Origin: Avoscillospira sp045580485
GTDB taxonomy: Bacteria; Bacillota; Clostridia; Oscillospirales; Oscillospiraceae
Assembly: GCA_045580485.1 (NCBI GenBank)
Contig: JAZNNW010000021.1
Coordinates: 1 to 22,399 of the forward strand
Reading direction: 5' to 3'
DNA length: 22,399 nucleotides
Position numbers and translations under genes: made by a program. Position 1 is the first letter of the stretch, and the number at the start of each line of letters is the position of its first letter. The notes under the pieces were generated by a model. The model saw only the letters and a list, made by a program, of their open reading frames with translations, was not told the DNA's origin and did not search any database. Below are positions 7,126 to 14,429 of this stretch, one piece after another.

Positions 7126-8493
7126 ATGAAAATAATTGTTGCAGCCAATGAAACTTTGCTCAAGATTCTGTCAAAGTATATTAAACAGGACGAAAAGAAT
7201 CGAATGCTGCAGTATTGTGTTGAAGAACGCACGGAAGACGGTGTTTTGCTCTATAATTTGCTTACAAAGGAACTCGTCCTTCTGGATGAAGAAGAATACT
7301 CCCGGGTGCTGGAAATAGATTATCTGAAGCAGCATTGGTTTGTAGTGCCGGAAATGACCAAGGAAAAAGAGTTATCCGATTTAATCAAGTGGATGATGTC
7401 TGTCCAGCAGAAGAAAACCAAAGAAATCACCAATTACACGATTTTTACAACTACAGATTGCAATGCCCGCTGCTTTTACTGTTTTGAACTGGGAGGCTCC
7501 CGCATCCCTATGAGTAATGAAACTGCGCTGAAGGTAGTGGATTATATCAAAGCGCACAGCGGAAGCGAAAGAGTAAAAATTTCCTGGTTTGGCGGAGAAC
7601 CTCTCTACAACCATGAAGTGATCGATACCATTTGTGACGGTCTTCGCCGGAATGGCATTGAGTTCAAGTCTGATATGCTGTCCAATGGATACCTCTTTGA
7701 CGATGAGATGGTACGAAAGGCCGTTCATGATTGGAATTTGAAGAAGGTTCAGATCTCACTGGATGGAACGGAAGCTGTCTATAATAAGATAAAAGCCTAT
7801 ATCTACCGTGAGAAAAATGCATATCAAGTGGTTCTGGAAAACATTGGACGGCTTTTGGATGCTTCTATACCGGTGCATATTCGGTTGAATATGGATCTGT
7901 ATAATGCGGAAGACTTGTTATCTTTGGTGGATGAGCTTGGAGAGCGCTTTTCTAAGAGAAGAGGTATATCCATTTATGCCCACCATCTGTTTAATTACAA
8001 TGAGCCATCGGCTTATCTCCATAACGAAGAAGAGTGGAATAAACGCGATGAAGCAATGTGCCGCTTGAATGAAAGGATAGCAGAGTATGGTCTTACGGTT
8101 AAAAGGAGATTGGGAAGCAAAGTCAAGTTGAATGCATGTAAAGCAGACCATGAAACAGCCATAACCATTCTGCCGGATGGAACCATTGGAAAATGCGATG
8201 AACGGTATGGTGAAGGGGAGACAGTTGGTCATATTGACTGTGAAGGTTTTGATCAAAAAGTGATCGAAAGTTGGAAAGAGACCGTTTCTGAAATTCCGGA
8301 ATGTGAGACTTGTTTTTACTATCCGGCATGCATCAAACTGAAAAAGTGTACAAACAACAGCGTATGCTTCTTTGTGGATAGAAAAGATAAACGGAGGAAC
8401 ATGAAAAACGCAATGCTGAATGAATATGAGCGGTGGAAAAATCAGGACGATCCTGCCGTAAGTGGCGATGCAGATGAACTGGATGAGCAGTAA
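7126..8493 (+). CDS. Radical SAM/SPASM domain protein, peptide-maturase-like
   Basis: A 455-residue iron-sulfur enzyme. The radical SAM cluster motif CxxxCxxC is Cys112/116/119 (DCNARCFYC), followed by the SAM-binding GGEP (156-159). The C-terminal SPASM-type region holds Cys338, 357, 393, 396, 402, 408 and 414, enough for auxiliary [4Fe-4S] clusters. The N-terminal ~75 residues (for example LLYNLLTKELVLLDEEEY) resemble the leader-binding front part of radical SAM enzymes that modify ribosomal peptides or proteins. The start ATG at 7126 follows GGAGGG (7113-7118), so earlier TTG codons are excluded. No precursor peptide was found beside it. The gene is visibly AT-richer than its neighbours (21 of 60 G/C in bases 7141-7200) and uses ATA, AGA and TTA codons, suggesting transfer. 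Confidence 0.85.
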   Translation: MKIIVAANETLLKILSKYIKQDEKNRMLQYCVEERTEDGVLLYNLLTKELVLLDEEEYSRVLEIDYLKQHWFVVPEMTKEKELSDLIKWMMSVQQKKTKEITNYTIFTTTDCNARCFYCFELGGSRIPMSNETALKVVDYIKAHSGSERVKISWFGGEPLYNHEVIDTICDGLRRNGIEFKSDMLSNGYLFDDEMVRKAVHDWNLKKVQISLDGTEAVYNKIKAYIYREKNAYQVVLENIGRLLDASIPVHIRLNMDLYNAEDLLSLVDELGERFSKRRGISIYAHHLFNYNEPSAYLHNEEEWNKRDEAMCRLNERIAEYGLTVKRRLGSKVKLNACKADHETAITILPDGTIGKCDERYGEGETVGHIDCEGFDQKVIESWKETVSEIPECETCFYYPACIKLKKCTNNSVCFFVDRKDKRRNMKNAMLNEYERWKNQDDPAVSGDADELDEQ

Positions 8494-8516
8494 AAAGCAT
8501 TGATTAGCAGACAGCA

Positions 8517-8556
8517 AAACCCCATGGTGCAGCAGTTAAGCTGTACCATGGGGTTT
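8517..8556. terminator. Strong bidirectional hairpin terminator
   Basis: A 17-bp stem with one wobble: AAACCCCATGGTGCAGC (8517-8533) and GCTGTACCATGGGGTTT (8540-8556), loop AGTTAA. It sits between the convergent radical SAM gene and the hisK-like gene. T-tracts are short on both sides (TTT on plus, TTTT on minus). Confidence 0.75.
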
Positions 8557-8593
8557 GTAATCTATATGACAGATACTGAATGTGGAGTGCTAT

Positions 8594-9370
8594 TTATATT
8601 CTTTTGAGGATTGGTTTCCCAATGTAGTTGAGACCGTATTGTTCCACCAGAGCCATGGCTTTTGGTAAGGATTCGCCGTCGTAGGCGTCAATGGCCCGAT
8701 GGGCGTCGAAGCCGAAGGTCACGGGGGACTGCTCCTGCCCTGCGATTTCCCAGAACAAGGGATTGGGATAATGTCTGCCGCCTCGTATGCCCAAAAAGTT
8801 CAGTTCCAAAGGCGTTTGATATTCCCGGGATGCCCGGCAGATCCGGCGGGCGGCTTGTTTGTAAAGCTCGGAGTCTCCGGTAAAGTTCAGCACATCCGGA
8901 TGGGCAACATAGGTAAAAATACCGGTTTTGATGGCTTCAATCACGGAATTGGTATGCTCTTCCAGAAAAGAAGCATCATCGGTTGCCACAAAGGCATGGG
9001 GTGTTTTGACAGGACGCTCCGGCTTGGTATAGTGCTGACCCAAGATCAGATACTCCGCACCCCAGAGTCTGGCGTCTGCCAGCATGGTGTCAAAACAGTC
9101 GGGATAATATTCCGACTCAAAACCGATGGAAATGTCTATTTTATCCCGATATTTTTCTCGTAAAGTCAGTAATTCTGTTACATAGTCCCTTGCCTCAGAA
9201 ACCGGAACACGGACACCGATGTTTTCAGAACCGTCTTCAAATAGGAGGGGGATGTGTTCACTGAAACCCATGTAACGGATACCATTTTCCATGGCACGGA
9301 GGATATATTCTTCCGCCGTGCCGGAGGCGTGACCACATCGGCGGGTGTGAGTGTGATAATTATAATCCAT
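8594..9370 (-). CDS. hisK: Histidinol-phosphatase-like PHP domain phosphoesterase
   Basis: A 258-residue PHP-family enzyme, similar in length and motifs to HisK/HisJ, which remove phosphate from L-histidinol phosphate in histidine synthesis. Metal-site residues in order are His6 and His8 (HTHT), His14, His39 (GFSEHIPL), Glu85 (GFESEYYP), His113 (GQHYT), His157 (VAHPDV), and Asp222 with His224 (FDAHRA). The start at 9370 follows GAGGAAT at the right distance; a longer frame to 9457 overlaps azlD and lacks support. It lies 11 bases after azlD and is the last gene of an azlC-azlD-hisK operon. No other histidine gene is nearby, so the exact substrate could differ. Confidence 0.88.
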   Translation of the reverse strand: MDYNYHTHTRRCGHASGTAEEYILRAMENGIRYMGFSEHIPLLFEDGSENIGVRVPVSEARDYVTELLTLREKYRDKIDISIGFESEYYPDCFDTMLADARLWGAEYLILGQHYTKPERPVKTPHAFVATDDASFLEEHTNSVIEAIKTGIFTYVAHPDVLNFTGDSELYKQAARRICRASREYQTPLELNFLGIRGGRHYPNPLFWEIAGQEQSPVTFGFDAHRAIDAYDGESLPKAMALVEQYGLNYIGKPILKRI

Positions 9371-9381
9371 TTGTATTCCTC

Positions 9382-9708
9382 TTAAAAAACCAATTGCACC
9401 AGAAGCATGTAGCAGACGGTGCCGCAGAGAATGCTCAGCAGGGTGTTTCTTCTCCAAATGTACAGTGCACCGGTTACAACACAGGCGATAAGCTCCGGCA
9501 GGAAACCGGAAACGCCGGTAAAGCTGACACCCTTGAGGCAGTAGACCACCAGCATACCCATGATGGCGTAGGGGAGGATTCGCCCCAACTTTTCCAACAG
9601 CTTGGGTGTTTTACGGCCTCTGTCGAAAACAAAAAAAGGCAGGAAGCGAAGCAATGCTGTGACCAGAGCGATGACTGCAATGGCGGCCCAGATATACAGA
9701 TCAGTCAT
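9382..9708 (-). CDS. azlD: AzlD family branched-chain amino acid export subunit
   Basis: A 108-residue hydrophobic protein with about four transmembrane segments (MTDLYIWAAIAVIALVTALL at the start, then around residues 47-58, 63-77 and 86-104). It matches the small AzlD partner that works with AzlC to export branched-chain amino acids. The ATG at 9708 overlaps the azlC end (azlC stops at 9701) and has an internal AAGGAGGAGG ribosome site within azlC. The overlap indicates coupled translation of the two subunits. Confidence 0.9.
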   Translation of the reverse strand: MTDLYIWAAIAVIALVTALLRFLPFFVFDRGRKTPKLLEKLGRILPYAIMGMLVVYCLKGVSFTGVSGFLPELIACVVTGALYIWRRNTLLSILCGTVCYMLLVQLVF

Positions 9709-10384
9709 GGCGTTCCTCCTCCTTGTACAGGCAAAGCGCCAGAGCAATGATGAGCATGGTGGGAATGAGGAAATTCTCGCTGCCGAAAATCAGCAGGCAG
9801 ACAACCGAAGCGACCACACCGATGATGGCAGGGGCGTGTTTTTTGGCAGAAAGCCATTGATCCAGAAAGATGGTGACAAACAGGGCAGTCAAAGCAAAAT
9901 CGATACCTTCCGTATTGAAGTGGAGCAGTGTGCCTGCAACGGCACCCAGCACAGAACCGGTGACCCAGTAGAGGTGATTCAGCAAAGAGACGAGCAGATA
10001 ATAGTTATTTATCTGCCCAGCTTCGATGTGAGGCGGATGGGTACAGAGCAGGGAATAGGTCTCATCGGTCAAAGCGAAGATGAGATAGGGCTTCCGCTTT
10101 CCCACATTTTTGTATTTCTCCAGCATGGAAATGCCGTAAAACAGATGCCGTGCATTGACCAGCAGGGTAGTGATGGCGGCAGTAATGAGCGATACCCCGC
10201 CGGAGAGCAGACCCACAGCGACATACTGCATAGAACCTGCATAAATGAGCAGGCTCATGGCGAAAGTGTGGAGAATGCCAAAGTCGGCAGACTTCATTAA
10301 AATACCAAAACCGAAGCCGAGACACAGATAACCGGTCAAAACAGGGATGGTATCTAAAAAGGCAGATCGCAAGGTGTTTTTCAT
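9701..10384 (-). CDS. azlC: AzlC family branched-chain amino acid permease
   Basis: A 227-residue inner-membrane protein with multiple hydrophobic segments. It carries the AzlC signatures GYLCLGFGFGIL near residue 18-29, YAGSMQYVAVGLL (about 48-60) and NARHLFYGISM (about 76-86). The family exports branched-chain amino acids and analogues together with AzlD. The ATG at 10384 is the first possible start, since an in-frame TGA lies three codons upstream. The ribosome site is weak. It is the first gene of the minus-strand azlC-azlD-hisK operon and divergent from the enoate reductase/AcnX operon. Confidence 0.93.
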   Translation of the reverse strand: MKNTLRSAFLDTIPVLTGYLCLGFGFGILMKSADFGILHTFAMSLLIYAGSMQYVAVGLLSGGVSLITAAITTLLVNARHLFYGISMLEKYKNVGKRKPYLIFALTDETYSLLCTHPPHIEAGQINNYYLLVSLLNHLYWVTGSVLGAVAGTLLHFNTEGIDFALTALFVTIFLDQWLSAKKHAPAIIGVVASVVCLLIFGSENFLIPTMLIIALALCLYKEEERHD

Positions 10385-10430
10385 GTCAGTTCACGCTCAG
10401 ATTGGAAAAATTTTTTGTCAAAGACACTTT

Positions 10431-10459
10431 ATTTTCCATCATTCCCGTAGAGATGTCAA
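10431..10459 (-). promoter_or_regulatory. Possible promoter of azlC operon
   Basis: On the minus strand TTGACA (10459-10454) and GAAAAT (10436-10431) are 17 bases apart. The -10 matches four of six positions. A second TTGACA (10421-10416) lies nearer the gene but has no good -10. The boxes sit just left of the divergent promoter at 10479-10507, so the two operons share a short control region. Confidence 0.4.
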
Positions 10460-10478
10460 GTCAACTTTCGGCAGCTTC

Positions 10479-10507
10479 TTGTAAATTTTTTGCTGATACG
10501 ATATAAT
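10479..10507 (+). promoter_or_regulatory. Promoter of the enoate reductase-AcnX operon
   Basis: TTGTAA (10479-10484) and a perfect TATAAT (10502-10507) are 17 bases apart. The leader is short and A-rich, ending in AAAAAAGGAGG before the ATG at 10533. Confidence 0.75.
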
Positions 10508-10532
10508 GTAAGAAAAAAGGAGGCCAGTTACG

Positions 10533-12593
10533 ATGGATGCAAAATATGAAGCCTTATTTACCCCCTGGAAAATTGGCAATGTGGAGATCAAAAACCGCAT
10601 CGTCATGTGCCCCATGGGCGGTACCTCTCTCTTTGGCTGGTTTGAACTGACCGGCTGCAAGTTTGATAAGGAAGCTGCCAAGCTGTTTTTGGAGCGGGCG
10701 CAGAACAATGTGGGTCTGATCATCCCCGGTATTGCCCCCCTGCGGGATACCTTCTGGGGTAAGTGGCTGTGGCAGAATCCCAAAATGTTTGAGGATATCA
10801 AGGAGTTTATGGATGAGATCCACAAGACAGGCGCCAAGCTGTTCATCCAGCTGACGGCCGGTATGGGCAGAAGTTGGGCCATTACAGAATTGATTGCCCC
10901 TTTGCACAAAAACAAGTTTACCCGTGCTATTCTGAAGCCTGTTATTGATACCAGCCACGAGCTGGCCAGTCCCAGCCCTCTGCCTTCCCGTTGGGACCCG
11001 GAGATCACCACCCCGGAGATGACCAAGGAGCAGATCCATGAGATCATCGAAGCCTTTGCCAAGACTGCAAAGCTCTGCAAGGACGCAGGTGTGGACGGTG
11101 TGGAGATCCATGCGGTTCACGAAGGCTATCTGCTGGATCAGTTTACCATGGAGTGGACAAACAAGCGAACGGACGAATACGGCGGCAGCTTTGAGAATCG
11201 ATTCCGTTTCCCTGTGGAAGTGGTCAAGGCCATCAAGGAGGTTTGCGGCAAGGATTTCCCGGTGTCCCTGCGCTATTCCGTAGAGTCCAAGGTCAAGGGC
11301 TTCCGGGAAGGTGCCGTCCCCGGCGAAGACTATGTGGAAGTCGGCAGAAATATGGAAGAATCCGAAAAGGCTGCCAAGTATCTGCAGGATGCAGGCTATG
11401 ACATGCTCAACGCCGACAACGGTACATACGACAGCTGGTACTGGGCCCATCCGCCTATGTATATGCCCCAGAACTGTAATCTGGATGATGTGGCTCACAT
11501 CAAGAAGTTTGTGGATATTCCTGTGGTCTGCGCCGGTCGCATGGAACCGGAGGTGGGCGCTCAGGCCATCGCCGAAGGTCGAATCGATGCCATGGGCGTG
11601 GCCCGTCAGTTCCTTGCCGATCCCCAGTGGATTACCAAGCTCATCGAGGACCGTCTGGAGGACATCCGTCCCTGCATCTGCTGCCACGCCGGCTGCTTCA
11701 ATTTCTCTTCCTCCAAGGGTCATGCCAACACCCAGGATCTGACGGACACCATGGGTCTTGCCCGCTGCGCCATCAATCCCCCTACCATGCAGTCCAAGAA
11801 GTACCATATTGAGCCTGCCAAGAAGTCCAAAAAGATCGCTGTCATCGGCGGCGGTATCGGCGGTATGGAGACGGCTTTGGTCTGTGCCAAGCGGGGTCAC
11901 AAGGTGACGCTCTATGAAAAGTCCGGGGAGCTGGGCGGTGTGTTCATCGCTGCTGCTGCACCTTCTTTCAAGGAAAAGGACAAAGCCCTCATCCAGTGGT
12001 ACCGCCGGGAGATGACTAAGTATCCCATCGAGGTGAAGCTGAACACAGAAGTGACCGATGTGGCAGCTCTGGATGCTGACGAAGTCATCGTGGCTACCGG
12101 TGCCAAGGCCATCCGTATTCCCGTCAAGGGCATTGAAAAGGGTATTGAAGCCATCGATTTCCTGCTGGGCAAGCAGGAAGTGGGCGAGAATGTCACCATC
12201 ATCGGCGGCGGTCTTACCGGTTGCGAAATCGCCTATGAGCTGTACCTGCAGGGCAAAAAGCCCACCATCGTGGAAATGCAGGATGACCTGATCACCACCA
12301 AGGGTGTGTGCCTTGCCAACACCAGCTTCCTCCGTGACTTCTTCAAGGCCAACAAGGTTCCTGTCCATCTGGAGACCCGTTTGAATGAGGTCAAGGACGG
12401 CGCCGTGACCGTCACGGACAAGGACGGCAAGACCTTTGACATCCCTGCCGACAGCGTCATTCTCTCCACCGGCTACCGTCCCACGCCTCTGGCGGAGAAG
12501 AGCAAGCATGTCCATCTGGTGGGCGATGCCAACAAGGTCGGCAACCTGCGCTCTGGCATCTGGCAGGCATGGGATGTTGCCATGAAGCTTTGA
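10533..12593 (+). CDS. Enoate reductase-like FMN/FAD/4Fe-4S oxidoreductase (old yellow enzyme family)
   Basis: A 686-residue, three-part reductase like clostridial 2-enoate reductase, FadH and the Bai flavoproteins. Residues 1-375 are the FMN-binding TIM barrel, with FIQLTAGMGRS (104-114), the active-site region EIHAVHEGYLLDQF (191-204) and NKRTDEYGGSFENR (210-223). The cluster ligands are Cys381, 384, 388 and 412 (C-x2-C-x3-C and ARCAINP). Residues 433-686 form the FAD/NAD(P)H part, with the nucleotide-binding glycines IGGGIGG (438-444) and IIGGGLTGCEIA (556-567). Such enzymes pass electrons from NAD(P)H to an activated carbon-carbon double bond. It is the first gene of an operon with two AcnX subunits starting 17 bases later, so its substrate is probably the AcnX product. 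The HAVHEGY form, with one extra residue, is what I recall for the enoate reductase branch. Confidence 0.9.
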   Translation: MDAKYEALFTPWKIGNVEIKNRIVMCPMGGTSLFGWFELTGCKFDKEAAKLFLERAQNNVGLIIPGIAPLRDTFWGKWLWQNPKMFEDIKEFMDEIHKTGAKLFIQLTAGMGRSWAITELIAPLHKNKFTRAILKPVIDTSHELASPSPLPSRWDPEITTPEMTKEQIHEIIEAFAKTAKLCKDAGVDGVEIHAVHEGYLLDQFTMEWTNKRTDEYGGSFENRFRFPVEVVKAIKEVCGKDFPVSLRYSVESKVKGFREGAVPGEDYVEVGRNMEESEKAAKYLQDAGYDMLNADNGTYDSWYWAHPPMYMPQNCNLDDVAHIKKFVDIPVVCAGRMEPEVGAQAIAEGRIDAMGVARQFLADPQWITKLIEDRLEDIRPCICCHAGCFNFSSSKGHANTQDLTDTMGLARCAINPPTMQSKKYHIEPAKKSKKIAVIGGGIGGMETALVCAKRGHKVTLYEKSGELGGVFIAAAAPSFKEKDKALIQWYRREMTKYPIEVKLNTEVTDVAALDADEVIVATGAKAIRIPVKGIEKGIEAIDFLLGKQEVGENVTIIGGGLTGCEIAYELYLQGKKPTIVEMQDDLITTKGVCLANTSFLRDFFKANKVPVHLETRLNEVKDGAVTVTDKDGKTFDIPADSVILSTGYRPTPLAEKSKHVHLVGDANKVGNLRSGIWQAWDVAMKL

Positions 12594-12609
12594 TAAGGAG
12601 GAATTCATC

Positions 12610-13884
12610 ATGTATCTGACCCCTGAACAGCAGGCCATTCTCGATGGCTCCAAGGGCGAGGTCATGGCTAAGGTCATGAAGACTTTGGTCATGTACGGCG
12701 ATGCCTTTGGTGCAGAGAAGCTGGTGCCTGTGACTTCCAAATATAATCATCTGGTCACATCCTTTGGCCTCAAAATGATCAAGCCCATTTATGATCTCAT
12801 GGATCAGCTGATCGAGGCCGGAGCTGTGTCTCAGCAGCAGTTCTCCTTGGACCCCAGACCTCTGGACCCCAAGGTTCCTGCCAATCCCATCATGAAACTG
12901 ATCTTCAACAAATTCATGTATTCCAAGCAGGATTTCTATGAGGGTCAGCTGAAAGAACTGGGGCTCATGAATAACGATGCCTTTACCTGCGCCTGCTATC
13001 TGGATCAGGTGGGCAACAAGCCCCAGAAGGGCGAGATTCTCAGCTGGGCAGAGTCCTCTGCCGTTGTCTATGTCAACTCCGTTCTGGGCGCACGCTGCAA
13101 CCGCAATTCCGGCATTATGGATATTATGGGCTCCATTGCAGGCTATGTACCTTACTTTGGTCTCTTGACCGATGAAGGCCGCAAGGCCACCTGGGTCATC
13201 CGAATCGAGACCACCAAGAAGCCGGAAGCCCAGCTTCTGGGCTCTGCCATCGGCATGAAGGTCATGGAGGATGTTCCCTATATTGTGGGTCTGGATAAGT
13301 GGCTGGGTACGGAACTGAACGATGCTGCCTGCACTTATCTGAAGGACTTTGGCGCAGCCACGGCTTCCAACGGCGCTGTGGGTCTGTATCATATCGCCAA
13401 CCTGACTCCCGAAGCTGTGGAGCAGGGCGAAGCCCTCATTGCTGAGGGTGCAAAGGAATTTGTCATCACCGATGAAGTCTTGCAGCAGACCTATGACAAC
13501 TATCCCGTCATGTGGAAGAACAAGGATGCCAAGCCCAAGCTGTGCTTTATGGGCTGCCCCCACATGAGCTTGCAGCAGCTGAAGGACTGGACGGAGAAGG
13601 TAGAAGCCGGTCTGAAGGCCGCAGGCAACAAGAAGGTTCTGATTCCCACCGTGTTTACAGCAGCCCCTGCTGTCCTCAAGGAATTTGAAGAAACGGAATA
13701 TGCTGCCCGACTGAAGGCCACCGGTGTTATCACTTCCTATATCTGCCCGCTCATGTACATGAACAATCCTCTGGCGGGGAAGATGCCGGTCATCACCTCC
13801 TCCAACAAGCTGCGGACTTATACCACCGCCCGCTACTACACCGACGACGAGATTCTCGCCCAGATCACCAAGGGAGGTAACTGA
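12610..13884 (+). CDS. Aconitase X (AcnX) large catalytic subunit
   Basis: A 424-residue protein of the AcnX catalytic family (formerly DUF521), lyases that remove water from hydroxy acids; characterised members act on cis-3-hydroxyproline or mevalonate 5-phosphate. The family core WAESSAVVYVNSVLGAR is at 146-162, followed by CNRNSG. Cys127 (FTCACYL), Cys316 (GCPH) and Cys379 (ICPL) are at the expected iron or cluster ligand positions. The N-terminal substrate-side segments read VTSKYNHLVTS (41-51) and FSLDPRPLDP (78-87), which differ from the SAHVSG-type and TTLNP-type segments I remember, so the substrate may be new. The ATG is preceded by TAAGGAGG. The small-subunit gene starts one base after the stop. 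Confidence 0.88.
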   Translation: MYLTPEQQAILDGSKGEVMAKVMKTLVMYGDAFGAEKLVPVTSKYNHLVTSFGLKMIKPIYDLMDQLIEAGAVSQQQFSLDPRPLDPKVPANPIMKLIFNKFMYSKQDFYEGQLKELGLMNNDAFTCACYLDQVGNKPQKGEILSWAESSAVVYVNSVLGARCNRNSGIMDIMGSIAGYVPYFGLLTDEGRKATWVIRIETTKKPEAQLLGSAIGMKVMEDVPYIVGLDKWLGTELNDAACTYLKDFGAATASNGAVGLYHIANLTPEAVEQGEALIAEGAKEFVITDEVLQQTYDNYPVMWKNKDAKPKLCFMGCPHMSLQQLKDWTEKVEAGLKAAGNKKVLIPTVFTAAPAVLKEFEETEYAARLKATGVITSYICPLMYMNNPLAGKMPVITSSNKLRTYTTARYYTDDEILAQITKGGN

Positions 13885-13885
13885 T

Positions 13886-14329
13886 ATGAAGAAGTTTCAA
13901 GGCCGGGTCGTGACTCCCGGTACCGTCAAGGCAGAAGCTCTGGTCTCCCACGGCGGTCTCAATACCCTGGCATCCTTCCAGAAAGCCTTGCAATTCGGTG
14001 ATAAGGAAGCCACCTGCGGTGACCAGAACAATCCCGACCTGTATAACAAGCAGATGCGTGGCAAAGCCCTGTGCCTGCCCCAGACCATCGGTTCCACCAC
14101 CGGCGGCATGGTGCTCTACTGTGCCTGCGCCATGGAGCGGCAGCCTGCCTGTATGCTCTTTGCCAATCATATTGACTCTCTGGCGGCAGCCGGTTCCATT
14201 CTGGCCAGTGTCTGGCTGGATGGAGTCCAGATGCCTGTCGTGGACTGTCTGGGCGACGAGTTCCTCAGCTATGTCAAGACCGGTATGACCATCACCGTAG
14301 AAGAAAACGGTCTGGTTTGTGTGGAGTAA
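13886..14329 (+). CDS. Aconitase X (AcnX) small swivel subunit (DUF126)
   Basis: A 147-residue swivel-domain protein that completes the AcnX active site. It opens KKFQGRVVTPGTVKAEALV, as is typical of the family, and carries GKALCLPQTIGSTTGGMV (59-76) where other members have a GKVL...RGSSSGS-type loop; the serine/threonine run here is S70-T71-T72. The end (VKTGMTITVEENG) is also typical. It is encoded separately, as in the two-subunit AcnX types, rather than fused. Its ribosome site GGGAGG lies inside the end of the large-subunit gene, so the subunits are translated together. A strong terminator follows at 14336. Confidence 0.87.
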   Translation: MKKFQGRVVTPGTVKAEALVSHGGLNTLASFQKALQFGDKEATCGDQNNPDLYNKQMRGKALCLPQTIGSTTGGMVLYCACAMERQPACMLFANHIDSLAAAGSILASVWLDGVQMPVVDCLGDEFLSYVKTGMTITVEENGLVCVE

Positions 14330-14335
14330 AAACAT

Positions 14336-14369
14336 CCAAAAAGAGAAGCCTTTTGGCTTCTCTTTTTGG
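14336..14369 (+). terminator. Intrinsic terminator closing the enoate reductase-AcnX operon
   Basis: A perfect 15-bp stem, CCAAAAAGAGAAGCC (14336-14350) with GGCTTCTCTTTTTGG (14355-14369), and a TTTT loop. The five T residues are part of the right arm. It separates the operon from the MATE gene, which has its own promoter just downstream. Confidence 0.9.
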
Positions 14370-14371
14370 TT

Positions 14372-14399
14372 TTGCAAAATTGCCTCTATATGATAAAAT
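14372..14399 (+). promoter_or_regulatory. Promoter of the MATE exporter gene
   Basis: TTGCAA (14372-14377) and TAAAAT (14394-14399) are 16 bases apart, with a TG extended -10 at 14391-14392. It starts right after the preceding terminator, giving the exporter its own transcript. Confidence 0.6.
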
Positions 14400-14429
14400 G
14401 TACCTAATTGTGCATAGAGGAGCGTTTTT

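Noticed and set aside
10554..12740. A 728-codon open frame on the minus strand opposite the enoate reductase gene.
   Set aside because: It mirrors a clearly conserved enzyme on the plus strand, has no recognisable domain and spans two plus-strand genes; it follows from GC-rich codon use.
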